A stretch of 64,000 bases of DNA, from assembly GCF_000875895.1 (NCBI RefSeq), contig NZ_JXCF01000001.1:372001-436000 (forward strand). The letters run 5' to 3'. Positions 25,761 through 35,353 of the stretch are shown in pieces (within the stretch, counting starts at the first letter, position 1; each line of letters opens with the position of its first letter). The position numbers and the translations under genes are program-made. The stretch is from Staphylococcus gallinarum (GTDB lineage Bacteria; Bacillota; Bacilli; Staphylococcales; Staphylococcaceae). A model generated the notes under the pieces. It was not told the DNA's origin, ran no database searches, and was given only the letters and a program-made list of their open reading frames with translations.

Positions 25761-26153
25761 TTATACAAATTGACCATTTTCAAAAATAACGCGTTGCTTT
25801 TCTCCTTTAATAAAGGCATTATAATTATCATTTTGGAAATCAGCTAATAGCGCTCTGGAAGTTCCAAATTTCAAAGTTTGTTCTCCACTTTTTATATACA
25901 TCTTTCTAAATAATAAGGCGTCCTTTAATGTGATTTTATCAATCATATCGTAGTCTAATTGTACTGCTTCACGATATTCAAAAGTGTTAAATTTCGTTAC
26001 TACATTTGCCAAGAAATCTTCGCCTAAATAGAAAATAGATAAGTCAGATCTTCTTTGTTGCCCAATCAACAACCGACCTTTTTCAAATTTTTGTTGTGGA
26101 AAATTCAACTCCAAATATTCTAAAATATCCGCTTCTTTCAATTTAAATTGCAT
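25761..26153 (-). CDS. Protein of unknown function
   Basis: A 130-residue soluble protein starting MQFKLKEADILEYLELNF, with mixed alpha/beta character and a conserved-looking LLFRKMYIKSGEQTLKFGTSR segment. The alternating hydrophobic strands and final helix would suit a small PH-like (YokE-type) domain, but I cannot recognise the family. The ATG at 26153 has GGGGTG upstream; an alternative GTG three codons earlier has none. It is monocistronic and ends at a hairpin terminator. Confidence 0.7.
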   Translation of the reverse strand: MQFKLKEADILEYLELNFPQQKFEKGRLLIGQQRRSDLSIFYLGEDFLANVVTKFNTFEYREAVQLDYDMIDKITLKDALLFRKMYIKSGEQTLKFGTSRALLADFQNDNYNAFIKGEKQRVIFENGQFV

Positions 26154-26275
26154 AGTAAGCACCCCTATATGTATGATTTTAAGTTAATAAATCTTTATAA
26201 ATAAAATATACCCAAATATCGTACTATTTGAATATTTTTTATAAAAGAAAACAAAAATATTCAATTGCCCAATTC

Positions 26276-27112
26276 TTATATTTGCCTGTTTGAAAAATTT
26301 GTACGATATTTTGATGCACTTATTTCAAAATGTTTTGTAAAGATTTTAGAGAATAACAAGGGATCTTTATAACCTACTTTTAAGGCGATTTCACAAATCA
26401 TCAAATTAGAATTAATTAATAATTGAGATGCATGGTACATCCGAATATAAGTTAAATAATCTTTAGGTGAACAATTTAAATTTTTTTTGAATAGCTTAAA
26501 TAAATGGCTGCGTGTTATATTTACATGATTTGCAACATCGACAACCATTATATTTCTATGATAATTACTGTTGATAAAATCTACAGCATGTTGAATGTCT
26601 TCATTTATAATTGCTATTTCGGTTGAAAATGTTTTAGGGAATAATGTCTGTAACTGATAAACGAGTTGGTATAAATTTTGTATAATTAAAATGTCCGAAC
26701 CGTTTTGTGTATCAACTGATTTAGATAATTCACAGACATTTTGAATAATTGTTTTAATATCGGAAGTATCCTCATTGCTGATAACGTAATTATCAACAAT
26801 TTGACAACGATTGAGATAATTGATAATTTGCTTTCCACCCACGCCAAGCCAATAATACGTCCAAGGATTTGAAAACGAAGGATAGTATTCAACAGTTTCA
26901 CCTTTCTTTAATAAAAATATATCACCTTCTTTTAAGTGATGTTCCACATCCTGACATTTAAATGTGCCTTCTCCATTTGTAACAATATGTAAAACGGCGT
27001 CTTTTATTACTGTATATTGGTAACCTACATTAGGCACACCAACCTCAATACCACATTCAACTAGATTTGCATCAATGTGCTTCTTTTGGAATTTTTTCCA
27101 AAGTAATTGCAT
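26276..27112 (-). CDS. lacR: AraC/XylS-type activator of the lactose genes (LacR-like)
   Basis: A 278-residue regulator. The N-terminal cupin-like AraC ligand-binding domain (about 1-150, VTNGEGTF, LKEGDIFLLKKGE) is followed by the C-terminal double helix-turn-helix (about 178-275). That part contains VDVANHVNITRSHLFKLFKKNLNCSP and ICEIALKVGYKDPLLFSKIFTKHF, the AraC signature. It is divergent from a GPH permease and beta-galactosidase, the same layout as lacR-lacPH in S. xylosus, where LacR activates the operon in lactose. Start at ATG 27112 with GAGGTG; upstream in-frame ATG lacks a site. Confidence 0.85.
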   Translation of the reverse strand: MQLLWKKFQKKHIDANLVECGIEVGVPNVGYQYTVIKDAVLHIVTNGEGTFKCQDVEHHLKEGDIFLLKKGETVEYYPSFSNPWTYYWLGVGGKQIINYLNRCQIVDNYVISNEDTSDIKTIIQNVCELSKSVDTQNGSDILIIQNLYQLVYQLQTLFPKTFSTEIAIINEDIQHAVDFINSNYHRNIMVVDVANHVNITRSHLFKLFKKNLNCSPKDYLTYIRMYHASQLLINSNLMICEIALKVGYKDPLLFSKIFTKHFEISASKYRTNFSNRQI

Positions 27113-27261
27113 GACATTACACCTCGATTTCATAGAAATTATAGCTTCTTATGTCTATAAAACCACAACTTCAAAGAATAATGAAACATTTTTCCATATA
27201 TTATCATCATTATGCTATTCATAATATTTGTTTTATACAAGTAAAATAAACTTAAGTTATT

Positions 27262-27275
27262 TGTAAGCGTTTTAT
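27262..27275. promoter_or_regulatory. Candidate CcpA cre site for the lactose operon
   Basis: TGTAAGCGTTTTAT matches the first eleven positions of cre and deviates at the last ones. It lies about 27 bp before the permease start. Catabolite repression of the equivalent S. xylosus operon by CcpA is known. Confidence 0.45.
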
Positions 27276-27301
27276 ATTATTTGCTAATAGAGGTGAATGT
27301 G

Positions 27302-28726
27302 ATGGATAGACATTTAACAGGTATGCAAAAGTTTTCTTTTGGTTTTGGTGCAATTGGTAAAGATGCGATATTTAATATCGTTAGCGTATTTTTAATGTTT
27401 TACATAACGGACATTGTCGGGTTATCACCAGCATTTGTTGGCGTAATGTTATTTATTGCACGTATATGGGATGCAATTAATGATCCAATAATGGGGATGA
27501 TTGTTGATAATACGCGTAATAATTTCGGTAAATTTAAAACGTGGCTAACTATCGGGACGCTAGTGAATGCAGTCATTACAGTACTGTTATTCACTAATTT
27601 TGATTTACCTCAAAGTGCAATGTATGTGTATATTTCGGTCTTGTATATTTCCTGGGGAATGAGTTACACGATGATGGATATACCTTATTGGTCATGGTTA
27701 CCAAACTTAACGCATAATCCTAGAGAACGTGAAGAAGTTTCAGTAATTCCTAGATTTTTTGCAAGTTTAGCTGCATTTACAGTAGGTACATTTGGGTTGT
27801 TTTTTATTCATAAATTAGGAGATTTGTTTGGAAAAGGCAGTGATTCTGTAGGAATATTTGTCTTTGCAATTATTTGTAGTGTTGTCTTTATTTTTACAAT
27901 TGCTGTAACGATTATAAAAGTACCTGAAGATAAAGAAATGGAGCAGCAAATTGGAATAAAGGTGAACTTTAAAGATATTGGGCGTATTTTATTTAAAAAT
28001 AAAGAATTACTAGCCATTATGGGTGTATTACTTACTTTTAATCTATGTATGCAAACATTAAATGGATCGATTATATATTACTTTAAATATGCGGTTAATG
28101 CAGAACATTTATTTTCTATATTCAATTCAATGATTTTATGTGAAATGGTTGGTTTGTTATTTCTTCCTAGATTTATAAAATGGGTGGGAAGAACGAAAGC
28201 ATTTAATACAGCAATTATCTTAATTGTTACCGGTTTAGCAGTTATTTTAATAGCTGGATTTATTATTCCAAAGGTTACGATTCCAGTTATTATTGGTGCC
28301 GGTTTATTAAGAGTTGGTTCAGGATTTATGACAGGTATAACAACTGTTTCATTAGCCGATGTTATTGATTATAGCGAGGTGAAATTTGGACAGAGAAATG
28401 AAAGTATTATTACATCGACTAATACGTTTTTAACAAAGGCTTCACAAGCTATTGCTGCTTTGATTGTAGGAATGGGATTAACCATTTTGGGTTATACGCC
28501 GAATGAATCACAAACAGCACTTACAATTAATGGATTGAGAGTAATGATTATTGTGGCGCCTGTCATATTTGTTTTTCTAGCGGCATTTTTATATCACAAA
28601 GCATTTAATTTAAAGGGCGATTTTTTAAAGGATGTAGAGCAAACACTCTATTACAAACGTCAGAGAGAACATAATGAACGTATGAATAAGGAGGATGCTA
28701 AAGATGTTACAACAACAGTATCATGA
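27302..28726 (+). CDS. lacP: Lactose permease, GPH family
   Basis: A 474-residue glycoside-pentoside-hexuronide cation symporter with twelve helices. It has MelB-like hallmarks: [12 protein letters not shown] at the start, [19 protein letters not shown] near residue 57 with the conserved Asp residues, and [12 protein letters not shown] near 127. It lacks the C-terminal IIA-like domain of Streptococcus LacS, like S. xylosus LacP. The start at 27302 has GAGGTG. The 3' end overlaps the beta-galactosidase gene by 23 bp, indicating translational coupling. It imports lactose or a related galactoside. Confidence 0.88.
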   Translation: MDRHLTGMQKFSFGFGAIGKDAIFNIVSVFLMFYITDIVGLSPAFVGVMLFIARIWDAINDPIMGMIVDNTRNNFGKFKTWLTIGTLVNAVITVLLFTNFDLPQSAMYVYISVLYISWGMSYTMMDIPYWSWLPNLTHNPREREEVSVIPRFFASLAAFTVGTFGLFFIHKLGDLFGKGSDSVGIFVFAIICSVVFIFTIAVTIIKVPEDKEMEQQIGIKVNFKDIGRILFKNKELLAIMGVLLTFNLCMQTLNGSIIYYFKYAVNAEHLFSIFNSMILCEMVGLLFLPRFIKWVGRTKAFNTAIILIVTGLAVILIAGFIIPKVTIPVIIGAGLLRVGSGFMTGITTVSLADVIDYSEVKFGQRNESIITSTNTFLTKASQAIAALIVGMGLTILGYTPNESQTALTINGLRVMIIVAPVIFVFLAAFLYHKAFNLKGDFLKDVEQTLYYKRQREHNERMNKEDAKDVTTTVS

Positions 28727-31679
28727 AAATTTTGAGGTGCAACATATAAATAAATTACCGAGACGTGCTTTTTATATTCCATTTCAACAAGGGGAATCAT
28801 CGTATCGTCTTGAAACGAGATATCAAACAGCAAATGTTACTTTATTGAATGGTGACTGGCAATTCGACTATTATGAAACGTTCGATAACTGTTTAAATCA
28901 TTCGTTTAAAGAAACGAAAAAGGAGTTATCTGTGCCATCGGTTTGGAACTTATACGGCTTTGATCAATTGCAATATTTAAATACGCAATATCCAATACCA
29001 TTTGATCCACCATACGTTCCTATAAACAATCCTTGTGGGAGATATCAACGTAAGTTTGAAATTGAACAATTTAGCGATGTTAGTGATTATCACTTGAACT
29101 TTGAAGGTGTAGGTAGTGCTTTTTATGTATGGATTAACCAGCAATTTGTGGGATATAGTCAGATTGCACATTCAATATCTGAATTTGATATTACTGAATA
29201 TGTACATGAGGGTGTTAACGCAATCGAAGTAATTGTATTAAAGTATTCAGACGGAACATACTTTGAAGACCAAGATATGTTTAGACATTCAGGTATATTT
29301 AGAGATGTGTATATTTTAAAAAGAGCAAAAGCGCGTTTGAATGATTTCAAGATCGAAACTATTGTAGATAATGAATCAAATACAGCAACTATAGCAGTGG
29401 ACTTAATAGATAAACAACATTTAGAAAATGTTAAATTATCACTATTTGATCCTGCGGGGAGTCTTATATCTGAAAATATCGTTAGTGATTATTGCAAATT
29501 TAAAATAGATAAACCACTGTTATGGTCTGCAGAAAGTCCGTTACTCTATTCATTAATGATTGCCACAAATGATGAAGTGATTACGCAAAATATTGGTATA
29601 CGCCAAGTAGAAATAAAAAATAATCAATTTTATATTAACGGCCAATCTATTAAATTTAGAGGCGTGAACTATCATGATAGTGATCCGAATACGGGTTATG
29701 TAATGAGTGAAATACAATTTGCCAAAGATATGAAACTAATGAAACAAGGTAATTTTAATGCGATTAGGACGGCACATTATCCGAAATCTCCTTTATTTTA
29801 TGAGCTGACCGATAAATATGGATTTTATGTGATGAGTGAAGCAGATATTGAAACCCATGGTGTGGTTCGACTATATGGGGAAGATAAGAATGAGCATTTC
29901 AATATCATAACTGACGATCCTAAATATCAGCAATCTATCATTGAGAGAATAGAAGCATCAATAGTTCCATTAAAGAATTATAGTTCTATCGTTTCATGGT
30001 CTATGGGTAATGAATCAGGATTCGGTATTAATATGGTTAGAGGTCTAGATCGTGCCAAGCGTTTGGATAGTACAAGACCTTTACATTATGAAGGAACACA
30101 TTATCGAAATCGTGATAAGCATTATGATTTATCTAATGTTGAAATGATCAGTAGAATGTATCCTTCTCCTGAAGAAATAGAAGAGAAATATTTGAAGAAT
30201 GAGCATTTAGATAAGCCATTTATCTTGTGTGAATACGCACATGCAATGGGCAATTCACCTGGAGATTTACATGCATACCAGGAACTGGTTGAACAATATG
30301 ATTGCTTTATCGGTGGCTTTGTTTGGGAATGGTGTGATCATGCGATTCAGACCGGTGTCAAAAATGGCGAAGGGGTATTTAGATATGGGGGAGACTTTGG
30401 TGAAAAGTTACATGATGGTAATTTTTGTGTGGATGGTATTGTTTCTCCAGATCGTATACCACATGAAGGGTACTATGAATTTAAATATGAGCACCAGCCT
30501 TTAAAAATAATTCAGCAACAAGATGAATATTTAACATTTAGAAATCAATTAGATTTTACAAATATTGAAAATTATTTATTAGTTGAAGCTATAATTACAA
30601 AATTAAACGGTGATAGAACAAAAGTGGCAATTCATTTTGAAAACTTTGAACCACATAGTGAGCAGGTGATAAATCTATCAAATTATGTAGATTGTTCTAA
30701 TGTGAGTACTGTGATTTTTAAATATAGTTTATTGAATGATGAACTGCTTCGCTCACAATATTTTGAATTAGGGTATGACCAAATTATCTATAAGAGAAGA
30801 AATATTGAATTAGAAAGAAATAATCAAAGCCACATAGAATATGAAGAATTAGAGCGACAAGTTAATATATCTGTTCATGATTGGAGCTATAGTTTTGATA
30901 AGGAAACGGCGAATTTAACTTCAATAATAAAATCAGGAAATATTATCTTAAATGAACCTACAAAAATTAATTTATGGAGAGCACCAATAGATAATGATGT
31001 TCAAATTGTATCTGACTGGAAGTATGCAGGATATGAAGATGCCTCGACACGTGTCCGTGATTACCAAATTCGAGAAAGTAAGAATGAGCTCAGTCTTAAA
31101 TTTGATATTGTAGTCGTTAATGATGTTGTACCACCGATTCTTTGGGGGACACTGACTTGGACAATAAATCATGAAGGGGTATTAAAAGTGGATTACCAGT
31201 TAGAAAAGAATGACCTTGCACCATTTTTACCAAGACTTGGCATGGCTATTACACTTATAGATCGATATGAACAGTTAAGTTATTATGGCAATGGTCCATA
31301 TAGTAGCTATAGCGACAAAGGTGTCGCAACATATTTAGATTATTTTAATACGACGGTTACAGAAAATGGAGATCAGCACATAAAACCTCAAGAGACAGGC
31401 AGTCATAACAATACTACATTTATGCAAGTTGCTAACGGTATAAATAAAGTAATTGTAACGAGTGCGCAACCATATAGTTTTAATGCAAGCCATTATTCAT
31501 TAGCAGAATTGACTCATAAAAAGCATAAAGATGAATTAGTCGAAAATAATCATACGTATCTATATATAGATTATGCACAGAGCGGTATAGGATCCAATAG
31601 TTGTGGCCCTGAATTAAAAGAAGCATACAAATTGAACGAAAAAGAAATTAAATTTAACTTTGAATTGAGATTTGAATAG
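28704..31679 (+). CDS. lacZ: Beta-galactosidase, glycoside hydrolase family 2
   Basis: A 991-residue cytosolic GH2 enzyme that hydrolyses lactose to glucose and galactose. Domain order is the usual one: sugar-binding jelly roll (about 40-220), immunoglobulin-like (220-310), TIM barrel (310-610), second immunoglobulin-like, and C-terminal Bgal_small_N domain (about 710-985). The acid/base Glu437 is in SMGNESG and the nucleophile Glu510 in CEYAHAMGN. Start is ATG 28704, nine bases after AAGGAGG; an ATG directly abutting that site is less likely. Length equals S. xylosus LacH. Free glucose and galactose would need separate kinases, not encoded here. Confidence 0.93.
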   Translation: MLQQQYHENFEVQHINKLPRRAFYIPFQQGESSYRLETRYQTANVTLLNGDWQFDYYETFDNCLNHSFKETKKELSVPSVWNLYGFDQLQYLNTQYPIPFDPPYVPINNPCGRYQRKFEIEQFSDVSDYHLNFEGVGSAFYVWINQQFVGYSQIAHSISEFDITEYVHEGVNAIEVIVLKYSDGTYFEDQDMFRHSGIFRDVYILKRAKARLNDFKIETIVDNESNTATIAVDLIDKQHLENVKLSLFDPAGSLISENIVSDYCKFKIDKPLLWSAESPLLYSLMIATNDEVITQNIGIRQVEIKNNQFYINGQSIKFRGVNYHDSDPNTGYVMSEIQFAKDMKLMKQGNFNAIRTAHYPKSPLFYELTDKYGFYVMSEADIETHGVVRLYGEDKNEHFNIITDDPKYQQSIIERIEASIVPLKNYSSIVSWSMGNESGFGINMVRGLDRAKRLDSTRPLHYEGTHYRNRDKHYDLSNVEMISRMYPSPEEIEEKYLKNEHLDKPFILCEYAHAMGNSPGDLHAYQELVEQYDCFIGGFVWEWCDHAIQTGVKNGEGVFRYGGDFGEKLHDGNFCVDGIVSPDRIPHEGYYEFKYEHQPLKIIQQQDEYLTFRNQLDFTNIENYLLVEAIITKLNGDRTKVAIHFENFEPHSEQVINLSNYVDCSNVSTVIFKYSLLNDELLRSQYFELGYDQIIYKRRNIELERNNQSHIEYEELERQVNISVHDWSYSFDKETANLTSIIKSGNIILNEPTKINLWRAPIDNDVQIVSDWKYAGYEDASTRVRDYQIRESKNELSLKFDIVVVNDVVPPILWGTLTWTINHEGVLKVDYQLEKNDLAPFLPRLGMAITLIDRYEQLSYYGNGPYSSYSDKGVATYLDYFNTTVTENGDQHIKPQETGSHNNTTFMQVANGINKVIVTSAQPYSFNASHYSLAELTHKKHKDELVENNHTYLYIDYAQSGIGSNSCGPELKEAYKLNEKEIKFNFELRFE

Positions 31680-31685
31680 TAAAAT

Positions 31686-31831
31686 AAAGCAACAGAAACA
31701 TAATGACACTAAACATTAAAATAGAGAGTTTAATAAAACATCTACGTATGATTCAATTTAATCAAAGTGACGAGAGTGTTTACATTTAAGATTCAATAAT
31801 TGTAGTAATGTCATTGGTATACTGTTGCTTT
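31686..31831. repeat. Imperfect long inverted repeat, MITE-like
   Basis: AAAGCAACAG at 31686-31695 is matched by its exact complement at 31822-31831, and AATGACA just inside the left end by TGTCATT inside the right. The interior, about 100 bp, is A/T-rich and non-coding. It fills the gap between the convergent lacZ and mocR-type genes and may also act in termination. Confidence 0.4.
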
Positions 31832-31836
31832 TATTT

Positions 31837-33246
31837 TTAACAATATTGATTTACATATTGTTTAAGTTTGATTAATGCATAATGTATATTTTCTACTGTT
31901 TCATAGGCAAATGATAGGCGAACAGTATTATATTTACTGCCATAGATATAACCAGGATTAATGAGAATATTCTCTTTATTTATTAAGTCAAAAAAGACTT
32001 GTTTGATATTAATATTTTCATTAAAAGTTACCCAAATGAAAAATCCACCTTTTGGTACTGTCCAATTTGCAATTTGAGAAAAATGCTCAGCTAAAATTTC
32101 TATCATATAATCTCGCTTTTCTTTTAGTTTGCTTCGTAGATGATTAACATGGTCGTCAAAATCACCATTCTTAAGAAGCTCATAGATAACCATTTGAGAC
32201 AAAATACTAGAGCCATAATCACTTTGCATTCTTATATCAGCTAGTTGCTCAATGACTTTTTCTGAAGCTACTATCCATCCAATACGAAGTGCAGGAGCTA
32301 CAGATTTTGAAAAACTACTAATATGAATTATGTTTCCACTTTTATCTAGAGACTTCATAGATGGTATAGGACTTGTTGTGAAATATAAATCTCTATATAT
32401 GTCATCTTCTATCACAGGTATATTATGAATTTGGCAGTATTTTATTATATCTTTTTGGGTTTCTATCGGTAAATACGCTCCAGTTGGATTATTAAACGTA
32501 GGTTCAATATAAAGTGCGCCCTCAGTTGTAAATGAATAATTATCGATAATATTTTTAAAATCATATAAATTATTATATGGAATCCTTACTTTTTTCATAT
32601 TGAAACTATCAAATACATGCGTTGATTCAATATAAGATGGTGTATTAAAAAATATTGTAGCGTTTTGGCTAAGAAATCCTGTTGTTAATAATTGAATGGC
32701 ATGTAGCGCTCCAGAAGTTATTAAAATATTATCAAAACTAATATCTATACCATCTTCTTGTAGTCGTTTGGCGATTAATTTACGTAAATTTAGGTAACCA
32801 TAACCATTATTGTAACCAAAGGATAAGTCTCCGATGTACTTAGATACAGAAATCATAGCTTGTTGTAATTTGATTTCAGGAATTAAGTTCTTTCCTAACT
32901 CTCCTTTACTTATATGTATAAAATTTGAATCTGTCTCAAGTTTGTTTATTAGTTGTACTGTGTATTCACTTCTTGATTTAGCAGACCATTCCATTGACTG
33001 TGCCCAGTTATTAAAGGTGGAATGATTATTTAAATAATCATTTACATATGTACCACTACCTTCTTTAGTGAAAATAAAGGACTCAGATTCTAATAATTCA
33101 ATACTTTTTATAATTGTTACTCTATTTACATTGAATTGTTCGGCTAACTTTCTGTGAGAAGGGATTTTCATTCCTATGAACCAATCGCCGTGTAAAATTT
33201 TATCACGGATATATTTAGCAATCATTTTATATTTGATATTAATCAC
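31837..33246 (-). CDS. MocR/PdxR-family GntR-aminotransferase regulator
   Basis: A 469-residue fusion regulator. The GntR-type winged helix (about 5-70: IPSHRKLAEQFNVNRVTIIKSIELLESES) is joined to a fold-type I aminotransferase domain (about 110-465). PLP-site motifs are LITSGALHAIQLL, EPTFNNPTGA, VIEDDIYRDL and SSFSKSVAPALRIGW with the Schiff-base Lys. Such proteins sense PLP or amino-group ligands rather than catalyse. The only start that preserves the winged helix is GTG 33246, although its ribosome-binding site (AAGGCG) is close. It is divergent from an EamA exporter, whose start region carries an inverted repeat that is a likely target. Confidence 0.88.
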   Translation of the reverse strand: MINIKYKMIAKYIRDKILHGDWFIGMKIPSHRKLAEQFNVNRVTIIKSIELLESESFIFTKEGSGTYVNDYLNNHSTFNNWAQSMEWSAKSRSEYTVQLINKLETDSNFIHISKGELGKNLIPEIKLQQAMISVSKYIGDLSFGYNNGYGYLNLRKLIAKRLQEDGIDISFDNILITSGALHAIQLLTTGFLSQNATIFFNTPSYIESTHVFDSFNMKKVRIPYNNLYDFKNIIDNYSFTTEGALYIEPTFNNPTGAYLPIETQKDIIKYCQIHNIPVIEDDIYRDLYFTTSPIPSMKSLDKSGNIIHISSFSKSVAPALRIGWIVASEKVIEQLADIRMQSDYGSSILSQMVIYELLKNGDFDDHVNHLRSKLKEKRDYMIEILAEHFSQIANWTVPKGGFFIWVTFNENINIKQVFFDLINKENILINPGYIYGSKYNTVRLSFAYETVENIHYALIKLKQYVNQYC

Positions 33247-33311
33247 CGCCTTAAAATTGGTTGGGTTTTTTTAGTATGAATTGGTTGTGCACTCGGGATG
33301 ATTGTTTGATT

Positions 33312-33350
33312 AATATTAACACAAATTAATTATAAAGGTGTGTTAATATT
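33312..33350. promoter_or_regulatory. Inverted repeat between mocR-type and eamA genes
   Basis: Perfect 12-bp arms AATATTAACACA (33312-33323) and TGTGTTAATATT (33339-33350) separated by 15 bp. The right arm ends at the TTG start codon of the exporter gene and covers its ribosome-binding site. A candidate operator for the MocR-type protein. Confidence 0.6.
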
Positions 33351-34260
33351 GAATGGTTTTAAAGCTAAATTTAAAGTTAATCTAGCATTTAGTATTACTA
33401 TATTATTATGGGCATCAGCATTTCCAATAATAAAAATCGCATTACAAGACTTCAGAGGTCAAAACTTGGCAGCGTTACGTTTACTTGTGGCTTCTACAAT
33501 TTTATTAGTATATGCAATTATTAAAAAGTATCCAATTCCAAATTGGAAAGATTTGCCTGTAATTTTACTTTTAGGATTTTGTGGATTTACTGTTTATCAT
33601 ATAGGTTTAAGTTACGGTGAATTATTTATTAGTTCAGGAGTAGCTAGTTTATTAGTGTCTCTTACACCAATATTTTCAGCGTTATTAGCAAAGTACTTTC
33701 TTAAAGAACGTTTTACAATTATTGGATGGTTAGGATCTTTAATTGCTTTTCTCGGCATTTTGTTTATTACTTTTGGAGAAGATAAGAAATTAAGTGTAAT
33801 GATAATTGGCGTTGTATTAACCCTTTTAGCTACAATAGGTGAAAGTATATATTTCACATTTCAAACAAAATACTTAAAAAAATATGGGTTTATTCCGTTA
33901 ACAGTGTATACAATAATAGGGAGTAATCTATTTACTATTATTTTTATTCCAAATGCTTTATTTGAACTAGGTCAAGCTAATTATTTTTCTATCATTTCTG
34001 TTTTATATTTAGGTGTTTTTCCTACTGTATTACCATATATTGCGTTAGCGTACACGATACAAAAAGTTGGTGTGTCAGATGCAACAATATCTCTTTATTT
34101 GACACCTGTAATCTCTATTATTTTAGCTCATTTAATAATAGGTGAATCACCCACTATTATTTCAATAGTAGGTGGTGCAATTACTTTATTAGGTGTTTCA
34201 ACTATTGTCTTTAAGGAAAAGTTTTGGATTGTGATAAATAGCATAAAATCCAATTCCTAA
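33349..34260 (+). CDS. EamA/DMT family exporter
   Basis: A 303-residue, ten-helix drug/metabolite transporter with two EamA repeats (about 10-145 and 160-295). Typical features are LLWASAFPIIKIAL in helix 1 and GESPTIISIVGGAITLLGV in the last helices. Start is TTG 33349, eight bases after AAAGGTG; an upstream GTG overlaps that site. Exporters paired with MocR-type regulators usually carry amino acids or vitamin B6-related compounds. That role is an inference here; the sequence does not reveal the substrate. Confidence 0.85.
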   Translation: MNGFKAKFKVNLAFSITILLWASAFPIIKIALQDFRGQNLAALRLLVASTILLVYAIIKKYPIPNWKDLPVILLLGFCGFTVYHIGLSYGELFISSGVASLLVSLTPIFSALLAKYFLKERFTIIGWLGSLIAFLGILFITFGEDKKLSVMIIGVVLTLLATIGESIYFTFQTKYLKKYGFIPLTVYTIIGSNLFTIIFIPNALFELGQANYFSIISVLYLGVFPTVLPYIALAYTIQKVGVSDATISLYLTPVISIILAHLIIGESPTIISIVGGAITLLGVSTIVFKEKFWIVINSIKSNS

Positions 34261-34311
34261 AATCAATTTTATACTATACAATATAAATACATTTTAGATT
34301 GGGTGATAATT

Positions 34312-35145
34312 GTGAAATTTATAAAAATATTTGGAATGCTTATTTTAGGGTTATTGATTATGGGGATAATTCAAGGATTAGCTTCGATTTTTGAGGACTT
34401 AATACCAATTTGGGGAATTGGTGTTATTGTATTTGCAGTAGTTTATATTTTTTTAGCGTATTTCGTAGTGAAGTGGATTATTGTAAATGTATTTAAAGAA
34501 AGTCTATATGTTTATAGGATTACTAAACCTCACTTTAATAAATTGTTCTTACTATGTGCGATATTATTACCTGTTTTAGTTTATGGTGTTTATATATTGT
34601 GTGTACCCGGTGAATTTTTCACTCCAAATTTCACTTCTCAAAATGAATATTTAAGAAATATTTTTTGGGTAATATTTGTGAATGGTTTTGCAGCAGCAAT
34701 TGTTGAAGAAATGATTTGTCGTGGTTTACTTATGGGTTATATTCAGCGAAAAACTAATATATTTGTAGCAATATCAATAACGGCAATATTTTTTGCAGTT
34801 ATACATATCTTTAATGGTGCGCTTTCTATGTGGAGTTTGGTCATGTTATTAGTCAGTGGCATATTAGTTGGAATCATGTTTGGTTTGGCAACATATATAT
34901 TTAATTCGATTTGGGCAAGCATTTCTATACATTTATGTTGGAATGTTAGCCAATTAATATGGATAACTGACCATAAGGTAGATGATCAACCGTTACAATA
35001 TGTTTTAACTTCGAATAATATGTTGATAACGGGTGGTGAATTTGGTTTTGAATCATCACTGATTAGTATAATAGGATATAGTGTGATTATATTGATATTA
35101 ATAGTAATACATAAACAGAAACTAAAGGATTTAAAGATAAATTGA
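34312..35145 (+). CDS. CPBP family intramembrane glutamic protease
   Basis: A 277-residue membrane protein with about eight helices and a CPBP (CAAX-protease and bacteriocin-processing, Abi) domain. The catalytic motif EEMICRG (EExxxR) lies near residue 133, FxxxH in FAVIHIF near 161, and a final HLCWN motif near 210. This order and spacing are those of Rce1-like proteases. In Firmicutes such proteins give bacteriocin immunity or affect surface-protein anchoring; none of those partners is adjacent. Start is GTG 34312 with GGGTG. It lies 50 bp after the exporter gene and may be co-transcribed. Confidence 0.85.
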   Translation: MKFIKIFGMLILGLLIMGIIQGLASIFEDLIPIWGIGVIVFAVVYIFLAYFVVKWIIVNVFKESLYVYRITKPHFNKLFLLCAILLPVLVYGVYILCVPGEFFTPNFTSQNEYLRNIFWVIFVNGFAAAIVEEMICRGLLMGYIQRKTNIFVAISITAIFFAVIHIFNGALSMWSLVMLLVSGILVGIMFGLATYIFNSIWASISIHLCWNVSQLIWITDHKVDDQPLQYVLTSNNMLITGGEFGFESSLISIIGYSVIILILIVIHKQKLKDLKIN

Positions 35146-35277
35146 ACTAATTTGCCGTGAAAATACTCAATTTGAATCAATCGGTGTTTTGGTGATGATT
35201 TTGAGAGAGATGCATATTGAATTCGAAGGTGGAAGAAGTACTTAATTAAAATGAATCAAGAATACGAAATTATAGTA

Positions 35278-35332
35278 AATAAAAAGCTAGTAAATGAATT
35301 TGTAGAAACTCATTTACTAGCTATATTTATAG
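35278..35332 (-). terminator. Rho-independent terminator of the nuclease gene
   Basis: AGCTAGTAAATGA pairs with TCATTTACTAGCT. On the minus strand a T-run follows, 22 bp past the nuclease stop codon. Confidence 0.85.
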
Positions 35333-35353
35333 CTTTATTTTTGTCATCATTGC

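Noticed and set aside
25520-25831. A 103-codon minus-strand reading frame
   Set aside because: It runs across element copy B and into the downstream gene, has no ribosome-binding site and Cys/Tyr-rich composition unlike a real protein.
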